A stretch of 36,561 nt of DNA from Acetobacteraceae bacterium (GTDB lineage Bacteria; Pseudomonadota; Alphaproteobacteria; Acetobacterales; Acetobacteraceae). The notes beneath the pieces were generated by a model. The model did no database searches. It worked only from the letters and a program-made list of their open reading frames with translations, and was not told where the DNA came from. Positions 23,718 to 31,680 of this stretch are shown here, piece after piece. A program made the position numbers and the translations under genes. The stretch spans positions 1 to 36,561 of the forward strand of contig JAMXLO010000055.1 in assembly GCA_024280945.1 (NCBI GenBank), read 5' to 3'. Every line of letters starts with the position of its first letter. Position 1 is the stretch's first letter.

Positions 23718-23729
23718 CGCCGATCGGCG
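23718..23729 (+). repeat. Palindrome after the binding-protein gene
   Basis: CGCCGATCGGCG is a perfect 12-bp palindrome in the 61-bp gap between the binding-protein and first permease genes. Structures here often stabilise the binding-protein mRNA so that it outnumbers the permeases. That role is inferred from position only; a simple GATC-centred palindrome can also arise by chance. Confidence 0.3.
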
Positions 23730-23760
23730 GCGGCGCTCCAGTGCAGGGACGGAACTCGAG

Positions 23761-24729
23761 ATGGGCACAACGACCGCTGATGTCGGCCTGCAACGCCTGA
23801 CATTTACCCGCCAGCCGGACAGCGCTCTGACGCGACTGTTCAACTACAAACCATTCCTGGTCTTCCTGTGTATGTTGCCGACGATCGGCCTGCTGATCGT
23901 CTTCTTAACGTACCCGCTGGGCCTTGGCCTGTGGTTGTCCATGACCGATGCGACAATCGGCCAGCCGGGTGAATACATCGGCCTCGAGAATTTCATCTAC
24001 CTGATGGAAGACCCCATCTTCTGGATGTCGGTCACCAACACGATCTTCTATACGACGGTCGCCACGGTCGGGAAATTCGCGCTGGGCTTGTGGCTGGCCT
24101 TATTACTGAACCACCACATTCCATTCAAGGCGTTCATCCGCGCTATTGTGCTGTTGCCGTGGATCGTGCCGACGGTGCTGTCGTCGATTGCCTGGTGGTG
24201 GATCTACTCGCCGCAGTTTTCGATCATTTCCTTCGTCGTGGTGGACGTACTGCACCTGCGCGACACATACATCAACTTTCTGGGCACACCATGGCCGGCG
24301 CGATGGTCGCTGATCGTCGCCAATATCTGGCGTGGCATTCCCTTTGTCGCCATCACTCTGCTCGCCGGCCTGCAGACGATCTCTCCGTCGCTGTATGAGG
24401 CGGCACTGCTGGACGGCGCTTCCGGCTGGCAGAAGTTCCGCCGCATCACCGTCCCGCTGTTGATGCCGATCCTGGCGGTGGCGCTCACACTTTCGGTGCT
24501 GTTCACCTTCTCCGACTTCCAGCTGGTGTACGCGATCACACGTGGCGGGCCATTCAATACGACGCACCTGATGGCGACGCTGGCGTTTCAGCGTGCGATT
24601 CCCGGTGCGCAACTCGGGGAAGGTGCGGCGATCGCCGTCTCCATGATCCCGTTCCTGATCGGCGCCACGCTGTTATGCTTCTTCGGTGTTGGACGTCGCA
24701 AGTGGCAGCAGGGCGAAGCAAATGACTGA
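23761..24729 (+). CDS. CUT1-type ABC transporter permease 1 (UgpA/MalF-like)
   Basis: A 322-residue inner-membrane permease with six predicted helices, starting after a cytosolic lead of about 28 residues (LFNYKPFLVFLCMLPTIG). The coupling-helix EAA motif is EAALLDGASGWQKFRRITVPLL, seen here as EAALLDGASG then FRRITVPLL, near residues 218-240. It forms a heterodimeric channel with permease 2. ATG 23761 is preferred over upstream in-frame starts that overlap the binding-protein gene and give low-complexity, non-membrane sequence. The 3' end overlaps the next permease by 8 bp (ATGACTGA), so the two are translationally coupled. Confidence 0.92.
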   Translation: MGTTTADVGLQRLTFTRQPDSALTRLFNYKPFLVFLCMLPTIGLLIVFLTYPLGLGLWLSMTDATIGQPGEYIGLENFIYLMEDPIFWMSVTNTIFYTTVATVGKFALGLWLALLLNHHIPFKAFIRAIVLLPWIVPTVLSSIAWWWIYSPQFSIISFVVVDVLHLRDTYINFLGTPWPARWSLIVANIWRGIPFVAITLLAGLQTISPSLYEAALLDGASGWQKFRRITVPLLMPILAVALTLSVLFTFSDFQLVYAITRGGPFNTTHLMATLAFQRAIPGAQLGEGAAIAVSMIPFLIGATLLCFFGVGRRKWQQGEAND

Positions 24730-25636
24730 TACGCTTGTCCCCGACTCAACAGCCGAGGTGCAGGCAGCGATCGGCTATGAGCGGCCGGAGACTCTGTCTT
24801 GGGATTCCAGGCTCCGCCGCTCCGTCACCATCTACATTCCCTTGGCACTTTTCGTGCTCATCCTGTTGTTCCCGTTCTATTGGATGGCGATCACTGCGAT
24901 CAAACCGGACTACGAGATGTACGACTATAAGACGTACAATCCGTTCTGGGTTCACTCGCCGACGCTGCACAATATCGATGTGCTGCTGTTCCAGACCAAC
25001 TACCCCCGCTGGCTGATGATCACGATGGGAATAGCGGTCGCGTCCACCTTTCTGTCGGTCGGCGCCAGCGTCCTGTGTGCCTACGCGATCGAGCGACTGC
25101 GCTTCCGTGGTGCCCAACACGTCGGCTTGGCCATCTACCTGGCCTATCTGGTCCCACCATCGATCCTGTTCATCCCGCTGGCGACGCTCATCTATCAGTT
25201 CGGGCTGTTCGACAACCCCGTCTCGCTGATCCTGACCTACCCCACGTTCCTGGTGCCGTTCTGCACGTGGCTGCTGATCGGGTACTTCAAGTCCATTCCC
25301 TACGAGCTGGAGGAATGTGCCCTCATCGACGGTGCGTCTCGCCTGCAAATCCTGCGGCGCATCACGTTGCCCCTGGCAGTACCGGGCCTGATATCGGCCG
25401 GCATCTTCGCGTTCACACTGTCGTGGAACGAGTTCATCTATGCGCTGGCGTTCATTCAGTCGACTGACAAGAAGACGGTGCCGGTCGCGATCCTGACCGA
25501 GCTGGTGACCGGCGACGTGTACCAGTGGGGCGCACTTATGGCCGGATCCCTGCTGGGCTCGGTGCCGGTGGCATTGATCTATTCGTTCTTCGTCGAATAC
25601 TACGTCTCCTCGATGACTGGAGCCGTGAAAGAGTAG
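24722..25636 (+). CDS. CUT1-type ABC transporter permease 2 (UgpE/MalG-like)
   Basis: A 304-residue permease with six hydrophobic segments and the EAA-loop motif EECALIDGASRLQILRR near residues 197-213. The first helix (YIPLALFVLILLFPFYWM) and the KPDYEMY segment following it are typical of the MalG/UgpE side of CUT1 importers. It pairs with permease 1, whose stop it overlaps by 8 bp. ATG 24722 is favoured because this overlap is the common arrangement for permease pairs. It is followed after 61 bp, with a small GC hairpin, by the enolase-superfamily gene. Confidence 0.92.
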   Translation: MTDTLVPDSTAEVQAAIGYERPETLSWDSRLRRSVTIYIPLALFVLILLFPFYWMAITAIKPDYEMYDYKTYNPFWVHSPTLHNIDVLLFQTNYPRWLMITMGIAVASTFLSVGASVLCAYAIERLRFRGAQHVGLAIYLAYLVPPSILFIPLATLIYQFGLFDNPVSLILTYPTFLVPFCTWLLIGYFKSIPYELEECALIDGASRLQILRRITLPLAVPGLISAGIFAFTLSWNEFIYALAFIQSTDKKTVPVAILTELVTGDVYQWGALMAGSLLGSVPVALIYSFFVEYYVSSMTGAVKE

Positions 25637-25655
25637 AGTCGTGCTGTCATCAGGG

Positions 25656-25673
25656 CCCTCGCGAAGGCGAGGG
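25656..25673 (+). repeat. GC hairpin between permease 2 and the enolase-superfamily gene
   Basis: CCCTCGC and GCGAGGG form a 7-bp perfect stem with a GAAG tetraloop. No T-run follows, so it is more likely a partial attenuator or RNA-processing structure than a full terminator. Confidence 0.45.
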
Positions 25674-25697
25674 GAAGCAATCTCGTGGGATACAGGC

Positions 25698-26870
25698 ATG
25701 AAGATCGAACGCGTTGAGACGTTCCAGGCCGATGCCGGCTGGCGCATGTTCTCCTTCCTCAAAGTCACCACCAGTGATGGCATCGTCGGCTGGTCGGAGT
25801 TCAATGAAAGCTTTGGCTCCATCGGCCTGTCCGACGTGATCCGCGGGCTGTCGCCGATCCTGATCGGCAAAGACCCTCGCCGCTACGAGCAGATCACTCA
25901 GCACCTGCACGTGCTGACCCGCCAGTCGCGTGGCGGCATCAACCAACAGGCGATTGCTGCGATCGAGAACGCGCTGCTCGATGTCACTGGCAAGGCCTAT
26001 GGGGTGCCGGTCTATGCGCTGTTCGGCGGCCCGATCCGCGATCGCATCCCGGTCTACTGGTCGCATTTCGGCACATACCGCGTGCGCAGCGCGGCTCTCA
26101 TGGGCGTGCCGGCGCTGCACAGTTACGACGACCTCGCACGCCATGCCGAAGAGGTTAAGCGCGCCGGGTTCCGCGCTCTGAAGACCAACATCATCCCGAT
26201 CGACGGCGGCACCACCACCTCATATACGCCAGGCTTCGGCCGTACGCCCGGCTGGCCGGAACTGAATTGGGACAACCGGCTGCTGCGCGGCGTCCACGAC
26301 CAGCTGAGCGCGATCCGTAATGCGATCGGCCCGGAGATGGGCATCCATCTCGACATCAACTTCAACTTCAAGACCGAGGGCTTCAAGCGGATCGCCGAGA
26401 CAGTGGCCCCGTTCAACCTGACCTGGCTGGAGATCGACACGCACGACGCACCGGCACTGGCGGAGATCAAGCGCGGCGCCCACTGCCCGATCGCGTCATG
26501 CGAGACGCTGCATGGCCGGCGCGAGTTCAAGCCGTTCTTCGATCACTATGCGACCGATGTGGCAATCGTCGACGTGATCTGGAACGGGCTGAACGAGTCG
26601 CTGAAGATCGCCTCGATGGCGGATGTCTACGAGATCAACGTCGCGCCGCACAACTTCTACGGCCATCTGTGCAGCGCGATCAGCGCCACATTCAGCGCCA
26701 TCGTGCCGAACTTCCGGGTCATGGAGATCGACATCGACAGCGCGCCCTGGCGCGACGAGTTCTATGTCACGGTGCCGGCCATCGAAAACGGCGAGTTCGT
26801 CTTGCCGAAAGGTCCTGGCTGGGGCATCGACGTGAATGAGAAGGCGGTGCGCGCGCGTCCGCCGAAGTAG
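25698..26870 (+). CDS. Enolase-superfamily enzyme (mandelate racemase/muconate lactonizing type)
   Basis: A 390-residue enzyme with the N-terminal capping domain (1-125) and a TIM-barrel domain. The metal ligands are Asp219 (HLDINFN), Glu245 (WLEIDTHD) and Glu269 (IASCETLHG). His318 in VAPHNFYG is a likely acid/base and Lys162 (LKTN) sits at the strand-2 base position. These enzymes abstract the proton next to a carboxylate, giving sugar-acid dehydration, epimerisation or cycloisomerisation. Location after a sugar-type importer favours sugar-acid dehydration. The KxK pair of many mandelate-racemase-group members is KTN here, so the second lysine is missing. ATG 25698 has GGGA about 9 nt upstream. 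Confidence 0.91.
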   Translation: MKIERVETFQADAGWRMFSFLKVTTSDGIVGWSEFNESFGSIGLSDVIRGLSPILIGKDPRRYEQITQHLHVLTRQSRGGINQQAIAAIENALLDVTGKAYGVPVYALFGGPIRDRIPVYWSHFGTYRVRSAALMGVPALHSYDDLARHAEEVKRAGFRALKTNIIPIDGGTTTSYTPGFGRTPGWPELNWDNRLLRGVHDQLSAIRNAIGPEMGIHLDINFNFKTEGFKRIAETVAPFNLTWLEIDTHDAPALAEIKRGAHCPIASCETLHGRREFKPFFDHYATDVAIVDVIWNGLNESLKIASMADVYEINVAPHNFYGHLCSAISATFSAIVPNFRVMEIDIDSAPWRDEFYVTVPAIENGEFVLPKGPGWGIDVNEKAVRARPPK

Positions 26871-26883
26871 AAGGAGACCGGAC

Positions 26884-27930
26884 TTGGCCAAGTACAAGAT
26901 CGCGACACCCGCCGGCGCCAGCTTCACCGTCGCCGGCGGCGGCTACGACCTGGAGATGGAGCCGCTGGAAGGGATCGACTGCGAAATCGTCGAAGGCCCG
27001 ACGGACGAAGATGGCTTCATCAAGTTCTGTCAGGACGCCGATGCGGTCTATGCCAAGGGGATCCGCTTCACCAAGAAGATCATCGACGGTCTGCCGGAGC
27101 GCGTGAAGGGCATCATCCTGGGCAGCGTCGGCGTGGACAGCGTCGATGTGAAGGCGGCGACCGCGCGTGGCATCCCGGTCACCAACTGCCCCGATACGTT
27201 CATCGAGGAAGTCGCCGACCACGCGATGATGCTGCTGCTGTCCACCTTCCGCCGCGCCATCGAGCAGGACCGCATGGTGCGCGAGGGCCGCTGGCGCGAA
27301 GGTCGCCCCGCCCTGCTGAACATCCCGCGGCTGATGGGCCAGACACTCGGTCTTGTCTCTTTCGGACACGTGGCGCGCGCCGTGGCGAAGCGCGCCAAGC
27401 CGTTCGGCCTCCGCATCATCGCCTACGACCCGTTCATCGAGGAACTGGTGATGGTCGAGCACGGCGTAATTCCGTGCACGCTCGAGGAAGTGCTGTCGCA
27501 GTCGGACTTCGTCTCGATGCACGCCCCTGCTCGCCCCGAGGTCGAAGGCATGCTCGGCGAGAAGCACTTCCGCCTGATGAAGCCCACCGCGATCTTCATC
27601 AACACCGGCCGTGGTCCCACGGTGCAGGAAGTGGCCCTGATCAAGGCGCTGGAAGAAAAGTGGATCGCCTACGCCGGTCTCGATGTGCTGGAAACCGAGC
27701 CACCCGGCAACAACAACCCGCTGCTCAAGATGGACAACGTCATCCTGAGCGCCCACACGGCATCGGCCTCTGCCCGCTTCGATCCGGCGCGCAAGCGGCA
27801 TGTAGGACGCGAACTGGCGCTGGTGCTGGAAGGCAAGTGGCCGATGAGCTGCGTCAACCCCGCGGTGCTGCAAAACACCAAGCTGCGCCGCTGGCAGCCG
27901 GTATCGATGGAGCGCGGTCCGAACAGCTGA
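26884..27930 (+). CDS. D-isomer 2-hydroxyacid dehydrogenase (phosphoglycerate dehydrogenase-like)
   Basis: A 348-residue NAD-dependent dehydrogenase. The catalytic triad is Arg243 (NTGRGPTVQE), Glu272 (LETEPP) and His291 (LSAHTAS). Asp182 in AYDPF suggests NAD preference. The nucleotide loop is SFGHVA (159-164), where GxGxxG is usual, so the first and last glycines are replaced by Ser and Ala. There is no C-terminal ACT domain, which argues against serine-biosynthetic SerA. The start is TTG 26884 with AAGGAG 8 nt upstream. It ends the operon, following the enolase-superfamily gene by 13 bp, and probably interconverts a 2-keto acid and a D-2-hydroxyacid. Its stop codon directly abuts that of the convergent chemoreceptor gene. 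Confidence 0.9.
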   Translation: MAKYKIATPAGASFTVAGGGYDLEMEPLEGIDCEIVEGPTDEDGFIKFCQDADAVYAKGIRFTKKIIDGLPERVKGIILGSVGVDSVDVKAATARGIPVTNCPDTFIEEVADHAMMLLLSTFRRAIEQDRMVREGRWREGRPALLNIPRLMGQTLGLVSFGHVARAVAKRAKPFGLRIIAYDPFIEELVMVEHGVIPCTLEEVLSQSDFVSMHAPARPEVEGMLGEKHFRLMKPTAIFINTGRGPTVQEVALIKALEEKWIAYAGLDVLETEPPGNNNPLLKMDNVILSAHTASASARFDPARKRHVGRELALVLEGKWPMSCVNPAVLQNTKLRRWQPVSMERGPNS

Positions 27931-29619
27931 TCAGGCGGCCTTCATCGCCTCGAGGAACCGGGTGATCTCGGCGCGCAGCGTGTCTGCGTTGCGCCCGACA
28001 TCGCCTGCGCCACTCAGCACCTTGCTGCTTGCCGCATCGGTCTGCTCGGCGATCGACGAGACCTCCTGCATGGCCTGATCGGTTTCCCGCGCTGAGACGG
28101 TGACCGACTGGACACCGGCGGCGATCTCGCGCGTCGATGAAGCCTGCTCCTCTACGGCCGCGGCGATCGCGGTTGCCACCTGCTCGACGTCGCCGATTGC
28201 GGTCGCGACGTCGCGTACCGCAGTCACCGCTTCGGCCGTCGCGGCACGAATTGCCGCGATCTGGGTAGCGATTTCATCCGTCGCCTTGGCGGTCTGAGTC
28301 GCCAGTCCTTTCACTTCCCCCGCGACGACTGCGAAGCCCTTGCCGGCGTCGCCGGCGCGTGCCGCTTCGATGGTGGCATTCAGCGCCAACAGGTTGGTCT
28401 GTCCCGCGATATCGGTGATCAGCCGCACCACATCGCCGATCCGGTCCGCCAGTGCCGCCATGCTGGTGACCTTGGCGTCGGTGGCCGTGGCGCGGTGCAC
28501 CGCCTCCTGCGCGGCCTGGGTGGCCCGCGCTACCTGCTGGCTGATCTCGTTGATGCTCGCAGACATTTCCTCGGCTGCAGCAGCCACAGCGGCCAGGTTG
28601 GCGGCGGCGGCGGCGGACCCCTGGGCCGTGGCCGAGGCCCGGTCGAGCGTGCGCTGTGCCGCGTCCGACATGGCGGCCGCCGTTGCCTGCATCGCGGCGG
28701 CAGATTCCGCCAGACTCGTCATGACGCCGGACGTCGAACCGGCGAAATCCTGCGTGTGACGTTCCATCGAAGCCTGCCGCCGGGCATTGTCGGCATGCGA
28801 CTTGTCAGCGGCTTCCTGCAGCTCGCGAGCTGTCTGAGCGTTGCGCTTGAACACATCGAGCGCCTGCGCCATCTGACCCACCTCATCGCTCCGGTCAGCA
28901 GCCGGTACCGCTGTTGCCAGATCGCCGTCGGCCAATCGGCGCATGGCAGCCGTCATAGCCACGATCGGCCGAGAGATCAGACGTCCGATGAGAGTGGAGG
29001 CAAGCAGCGAAACCACGATGGCAGCACCGGCGCAGATCACCGTGATCAACAGCCGTGTATGCAGCAGCGCCGTCATCTGTTGGTCGATCGCGTCATCCAA
29101 TTGCACCGCGGAAACCACCAGATCGGTTACTTTCTGCACCGCCTCTTGGTACTTCTGCTCGGCGTCGGTCATGAACATCGTGGCGTTGAACGCATCGTCC
29201 TCGACGAAGCCGGCCGCCTGAGCCGCCGCGACCGCATAGGCGTCGATCGCCTTGGATGCATCACCGACGACCTGACGGTCGAGCGGAAGCCCTTCCAGCT
29301 TCAATGAAGCCAAACGCTGTTGCGACCTCTTGATCCGCTGCGTTGCCTCGTCCCTCGCCTTCCGAACCAGCGCCACCTCGACGTTTTGTGCCTTCAGGTT
29401 GATCGCGCGGTACAGCGAGGCCTGTGCGCTCGCCAGCTCGATCCAACCATCACGCGCATCATTCATCAGGCCAGTCGAGACGGCCTGCATATCGTTGGCT
29501 TCTCGGAACGACACGAAGCTGGTCATCGCCAGTACGGCCATGCCAATGACGACAAGCGCGCCGATCAGGGTCGAAATCAGCGTCTTCGCGGTGATCGACA
29601 GATTGTTGAGCAGTTTCAT
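27931..29619 (-). CDS. Methyl-accepting chemotaxis protein
   Basis: A 562-residue inner-membrane chemoreceptor. TM1 is about 11-36; a helical periplasmic region (37-188) without a Cache fold looks like a four-helix-bundle ligand domain; TM2 is about 190-211; HAMP follows at 212-263; the cytoplasmic coiled coil and hairpin tip are at about 405-441 ([18 protein letters not shown], then [15 protein letters not shown]). The tip binds CheA/CheW. ATG 29619 is used; a GTG six bases earlier is also possible. It lies 11 bp after the stop of a secreted Cache-domain gene and is clearly cotranscribed with it. No other che or fla gene is in the window, so this is an isolated receptor locus. Confidence 0.93.
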   Translation of the reverse strand: MKLLNNLSITAKTLISTLIGALVVIGMAVLAMTSFVSFREANDMQAVSTGLMNDARDGWIELASAQASLYRAINLKAQNVEVALVRKARDEATQRIKRSQQRLASLKLEGLPLDRQVVGDASKAIDAYAVAAAQAAGFVEDDAFNATMFMTDAEQKYQEAVQKVTDLVVSAVQLDDAIDQQMTALLHTRLLITVICAGAAIVVSLLASTLIGRLISRPIVAMTAAMRRLADGDLATAVPAADRSDEVGQMAQALDVFKRNAQTARELQEAADKSHADNARRQASMERHTQDFAGSTSGVMTSLAESAAAMQATAAAMSDAAQRTLDRASATAQGSAAAAANLAAVAAAAEEMSASINEISQQVARATQAAQEAVHRATATDAKVTSMAALADRIGDVVRLITDIAGQTNLLALNATIEAARAGDAGKGFAVVAGEVKGLATQTAKATDEIATQIAAIRAATAEAVTAVRDVATAIGDVEQVATAIAAAVEEQASSTREIAAGVQSVTVSARETDQAMQEVSSIAEQTDAASSKVLSGAGDVGRNADTLRAEITRFLEAMKAA

Positions 29620-29630
29620 GAGCACTCGCG

Positions 29631-30080
29631 CTACTTGGCATAGGCTCCAACGCCGACGATGTACTCGCCGACGCGTACCTCGTACACTTTCTTCAGCTCA
29701 ACGGCTTTGGTCAGAGGATTCTGCCATTTGAATTCCACCCAACCGGTATCCTTGATCTCCTGTATTTCGCGATTGAACGGCTTTCCATCGACATCCTTGA
29801 GATCGAGCATCGACTTGCCGATCAATCCGGCATTGGTGCCATGTGCCACCATGACGCCCTTGGAATCCTGCACGGTCACATAGAGATCGCGGTCATGCCA
29901 CGCGCCATCCTTAGCATCGAATTCCGGGAATGATTTGTCCGGACCCACCGCTTTCAAATATTCGGCGGCCTTGATCGCCATCGCCTTGGCTTCCTCAGGC
30001 GTCGCCTGACCGGCTGCGAACACGAATGGCGAACATAGCAAAATTGTGCCAAGCACTGTGATCCCGAGCACGCGGTTCAT
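29631..30080 (-). CDS. Secreted single-Cache-domain protein
   Basis: A 149-residue protein with a Sec-type signal peptide ([20 protein letters not shown], cleaved about residues 22-25). Most of the mature part is a single Cache domain of the sCache_2 type: [45 protein letters not shown] and a closing [10 protein letters not shown]. Such domains usually form the extracellular sensor of chemoreceptors or kinases and bind small organic acids. Here the domain stands alone with no membrane anchor after the signal peptide. ATG 30080 has GGAGAGG 5 nt upstream. The adjacent receptor lacks a Cache fold, so this may be its periplasmic ligand-binding partner; that is inference. Confidence 0.88.
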   Translation of the reverse strand: MNRVLGITVLGTILLCSPFVFAAGQATPEEAKAMAIKAAEYLKAVGPDKSFPEFDAKDGAWHDRDLYVTVQDSKGVMVAHGTNAGLIGKSMLDLKDVDGKPFNREIQEIKDTGWVEFKWQNPLTKAVELKKVYEVRVGEYIVGVGAYAK

Positions 30081-30130
30081 GCGGACCTCTCCGTGGAGTT
30101 GATCGCGCCGAAACTACTACGGGACGGGGA

Positions 30131-30146
30131 GTTAAGCCTTACTTTA
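30131..30146 (-). promoter_or_regulatory. CtrA-like site upstream of the Cache/chemoreceptor operon
   Basis: On the minus strand the sequence reads TAAA-N7-TTAAC, one mismatch from the alphaproteobacterial CtrA consensus TTAA-N7-TTAAC. It is about 50-66 bp upstream of the Cache-gene start and overlaps the end of mutY. CtrA often controls motility and chemotaxis genes in this class. AT-rich motifs are rare in this GC-rich DNA, but one match can still be chance. Confidence 0.35.
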
Positions 30147-31196
30147 TGAAGCGGGTTGCAAGGCAGCCGCCATCCGCACGCATTTGCGCATCACCGACGG
30201 AAGTGCCTCATCCGCAAGGCCAATGATCGGATGTGCAAAACCGGCTGCCTCAAACTGCGCGACCCGGGCGGCGAACAGATCGATCGTCAATTCGAAATGG
30301 GTGAAGCCGTGCCTTACCTGCCCGGCTGGCCGCCAGTCTGCGGGCATCGGCGCGAGCGGAAGAGCCTCCTCCGCGGCCCATGGTGTATCACGCCACTCGG
30401 TTCCGGGGAGTTCGGTCATACCGCCGAGCAGTCCCTCACGCGGGCGCCTGCGCAACAGGACATAGCCATCGTGATCGGTCAGCCAGAAGTGCACGCCGTG
30501 CCGGAGGGGCCGCACACGCTTTGCCGCCTGTCGAGGCAATTGTTCAGCAGTGCCCGCGCGCCGGCCGGCACAGTCCGCCATCCAGGGGCACAGCGCACAG
30601 GTTGGCCTGGTAGGGGTGCAAACCGTCGCACCCAGATCGAACAGCGCCTGTGCAAAATCGGATGGCCGCGCGTGTGCCGCCTGCTCGTCCCCCAGCTGTG
30701 CCGCGAGCTGCCGCAGCATGGGCTTCGATTTCGGCAGTTCCTCGCCAACGGCAAACAGCCGGGCGACCACGCGCTCAACATTGCCATCCACCGGGACCAC
30801 TGGAACGCCAAACGCAATCGCGCCTATCGCGGCGGCAGTGTAGTCGCCGATGCCGGGCAGCCGGCGCAGGCCGGTCGTGTCTTGCGGGAAGCCACCTGCG
30901 GCGATCACCGCTCGCGCGCAGGCATGCAGGTTGCGGGCACGAGCGTAGTAGCCAAGCCCCGCCCAGGCGGCGAGTACATCCTCCATTGGCGCTTCGGCGA
31001 GCGCCTGCAGAGTGGGGAAACGGGTAAGGAACCTTTCATAGTATGGCACGGTCACCGCAACAGTCGTCTGCTGCAGCATGATCTCGCTCAGCCAGACGTG
31101 GTAAGGGTCGGCGCCCTGGCCTGGGGTAGCACGCCAGGGCAGCGACCGGCGGTGGCGATCATACCAGGCGAGCAGAGATGCGGCGGAAAACGACAC
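30144..31196 (-). CDS. mutY: A/G-specific adenine DNA glycosylase
   Basis: A 350-residue base-excision repair glycosylase that removes adenine mispaired with 8-oxoguanine. Glu38 (SEIMLQQTTV) and Asp137 (VPVDGNVERV) are the catalytic pair, LPGIGDYTAAAI (113-124) is the helix-hairpin-helix, and Cys193, Cys200, Cys203 and Cys209 form the C-x6-C-x2-C-x5-C [4Fe-4S] site. The C-terminal part is a MutT/Nudix-like 8-oxoG recognition domain (LLRRRPREGLLGGMTELPG). The start is GTG 31196, only 10 bp from the divergent dciA-like start. The arrangement mutY | DUF721 - dsbA-like - smc is conserved in many alphaproteobacteria. Expression must start inside or very near the divergent gene. Confidence 0.96.
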   Translation of the reverse strand: MSFSAASLLAWYDRHRRSLPWRATPGQGADPYHVWLSEIMLQQTTVAVTVPYYERFLTRFPTLQALAEAPMEDVLAAWAGLGYYARARNLHACARAVIAAGGFPQDTTGLRRLPGIGDYTAAAIGAIAFGVPVVPVDGNVERVVARLFAVGEELPKSKPMLRQLAAQLGDEQAAHARPSDFAQALFDLGATVCTPTRPTCALCPWMADCAGRRAGTAEQLPRQAAKRVRPLRHGVHFWLTDHDGYVLLRRRPREGLLGGMTELPGTEWRDTPWAAEEALPLAPMPADWRPAGQVRHGFTHFELTIDLFAARVAQFEAAGFAHPIIGLADEALPSVMRKCVRMAAALQPAS

Positions 31197-31206
31197 AGCG
31201 GGCGGT

Positions 31207-31680
31207 ATGAAGGGCGACGAACGCCACGTCTATGGCCCAAGGCCGGTCGGCGCCTTGGTGTCGCGGCTGACGCGGGCGGCCTTTCGCCGGCGTGCGCCAG
31301 CGACAGCGCAGGTCATTGCCGATTGGATCGCCATCATGGGCCCGGCGATTGCGTCGGTCACCACGCCCCGGCGGCTGTCCGGTGGAACGCTCACCATCGC
31401 CTGCGCCGGACCGATCGCGATGGAACTGCAGCATCTCGGCGGCGAGGTAATGGCCCGGATCAACACCCATCTGGGCAGCAATACGGTGAAAGCGCTGCGC
31501 TTTGTGCAGACCCTCGAACCAGTGCAGCCGCCCGCTGCCTTGCCGCACCAGGCCGATCCGGCGAAGGTCGCCGCAATCGAGGCCGTCCTGAGTGATCTGC
31601 CAGAAGGCGAACTGCGCACGGCGCTTGCTTCGCTGGGGCGCGCCATGGCCACCCAATTCAATCGACCGAGGTCCCGATGA
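31207..31680 (+). CDS. dciA: DUF721/DciA-family protein
   Basis: A 157-residue protein of the DUF721 family: VGALVSRLTRAAFRRRAPATAQVIADW in two segments at the N-terminus, then LTIACAGPIAMELQHLGGEVMARIN. DUF721 is the core of DciA, the ancestral loader of the replicative helicase DnaB. In alphaproteobacteria the gene often lies between mutY and smc, as here. The C-terminal tail (about 110-157) is Ala/Pro-rich and variable. ATG 31207 is the only plausible start; a GGGCGG sequence precedes it but much of the leader is shared with mutY. Its stop overlaps the dsbA-like start (ATGA). Function as a helicase loader is inferred from family. Confidence 0.85.
   Translation: MKGDERHVYGPRPVGALVSRLTRAAFRRRAPATAQVIADWIAIMGPAIASVTTPRRLSGGTLTIACAGPIAMELQHLGGEVMARINTHLGSNTVKALRFVQTLEPVQPPAALPHQADPAKVAAIEAVLSDLPEGELRTALASLGRAMATQFNRPRSR

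Noticed and set aside
26884-27930. Assigning serA to the 2-hydroxyacid dehydrogenase
   Set aside because: No ACT or intervening domain, no serine-pathway neighbours, and an altered nucleotide loop.
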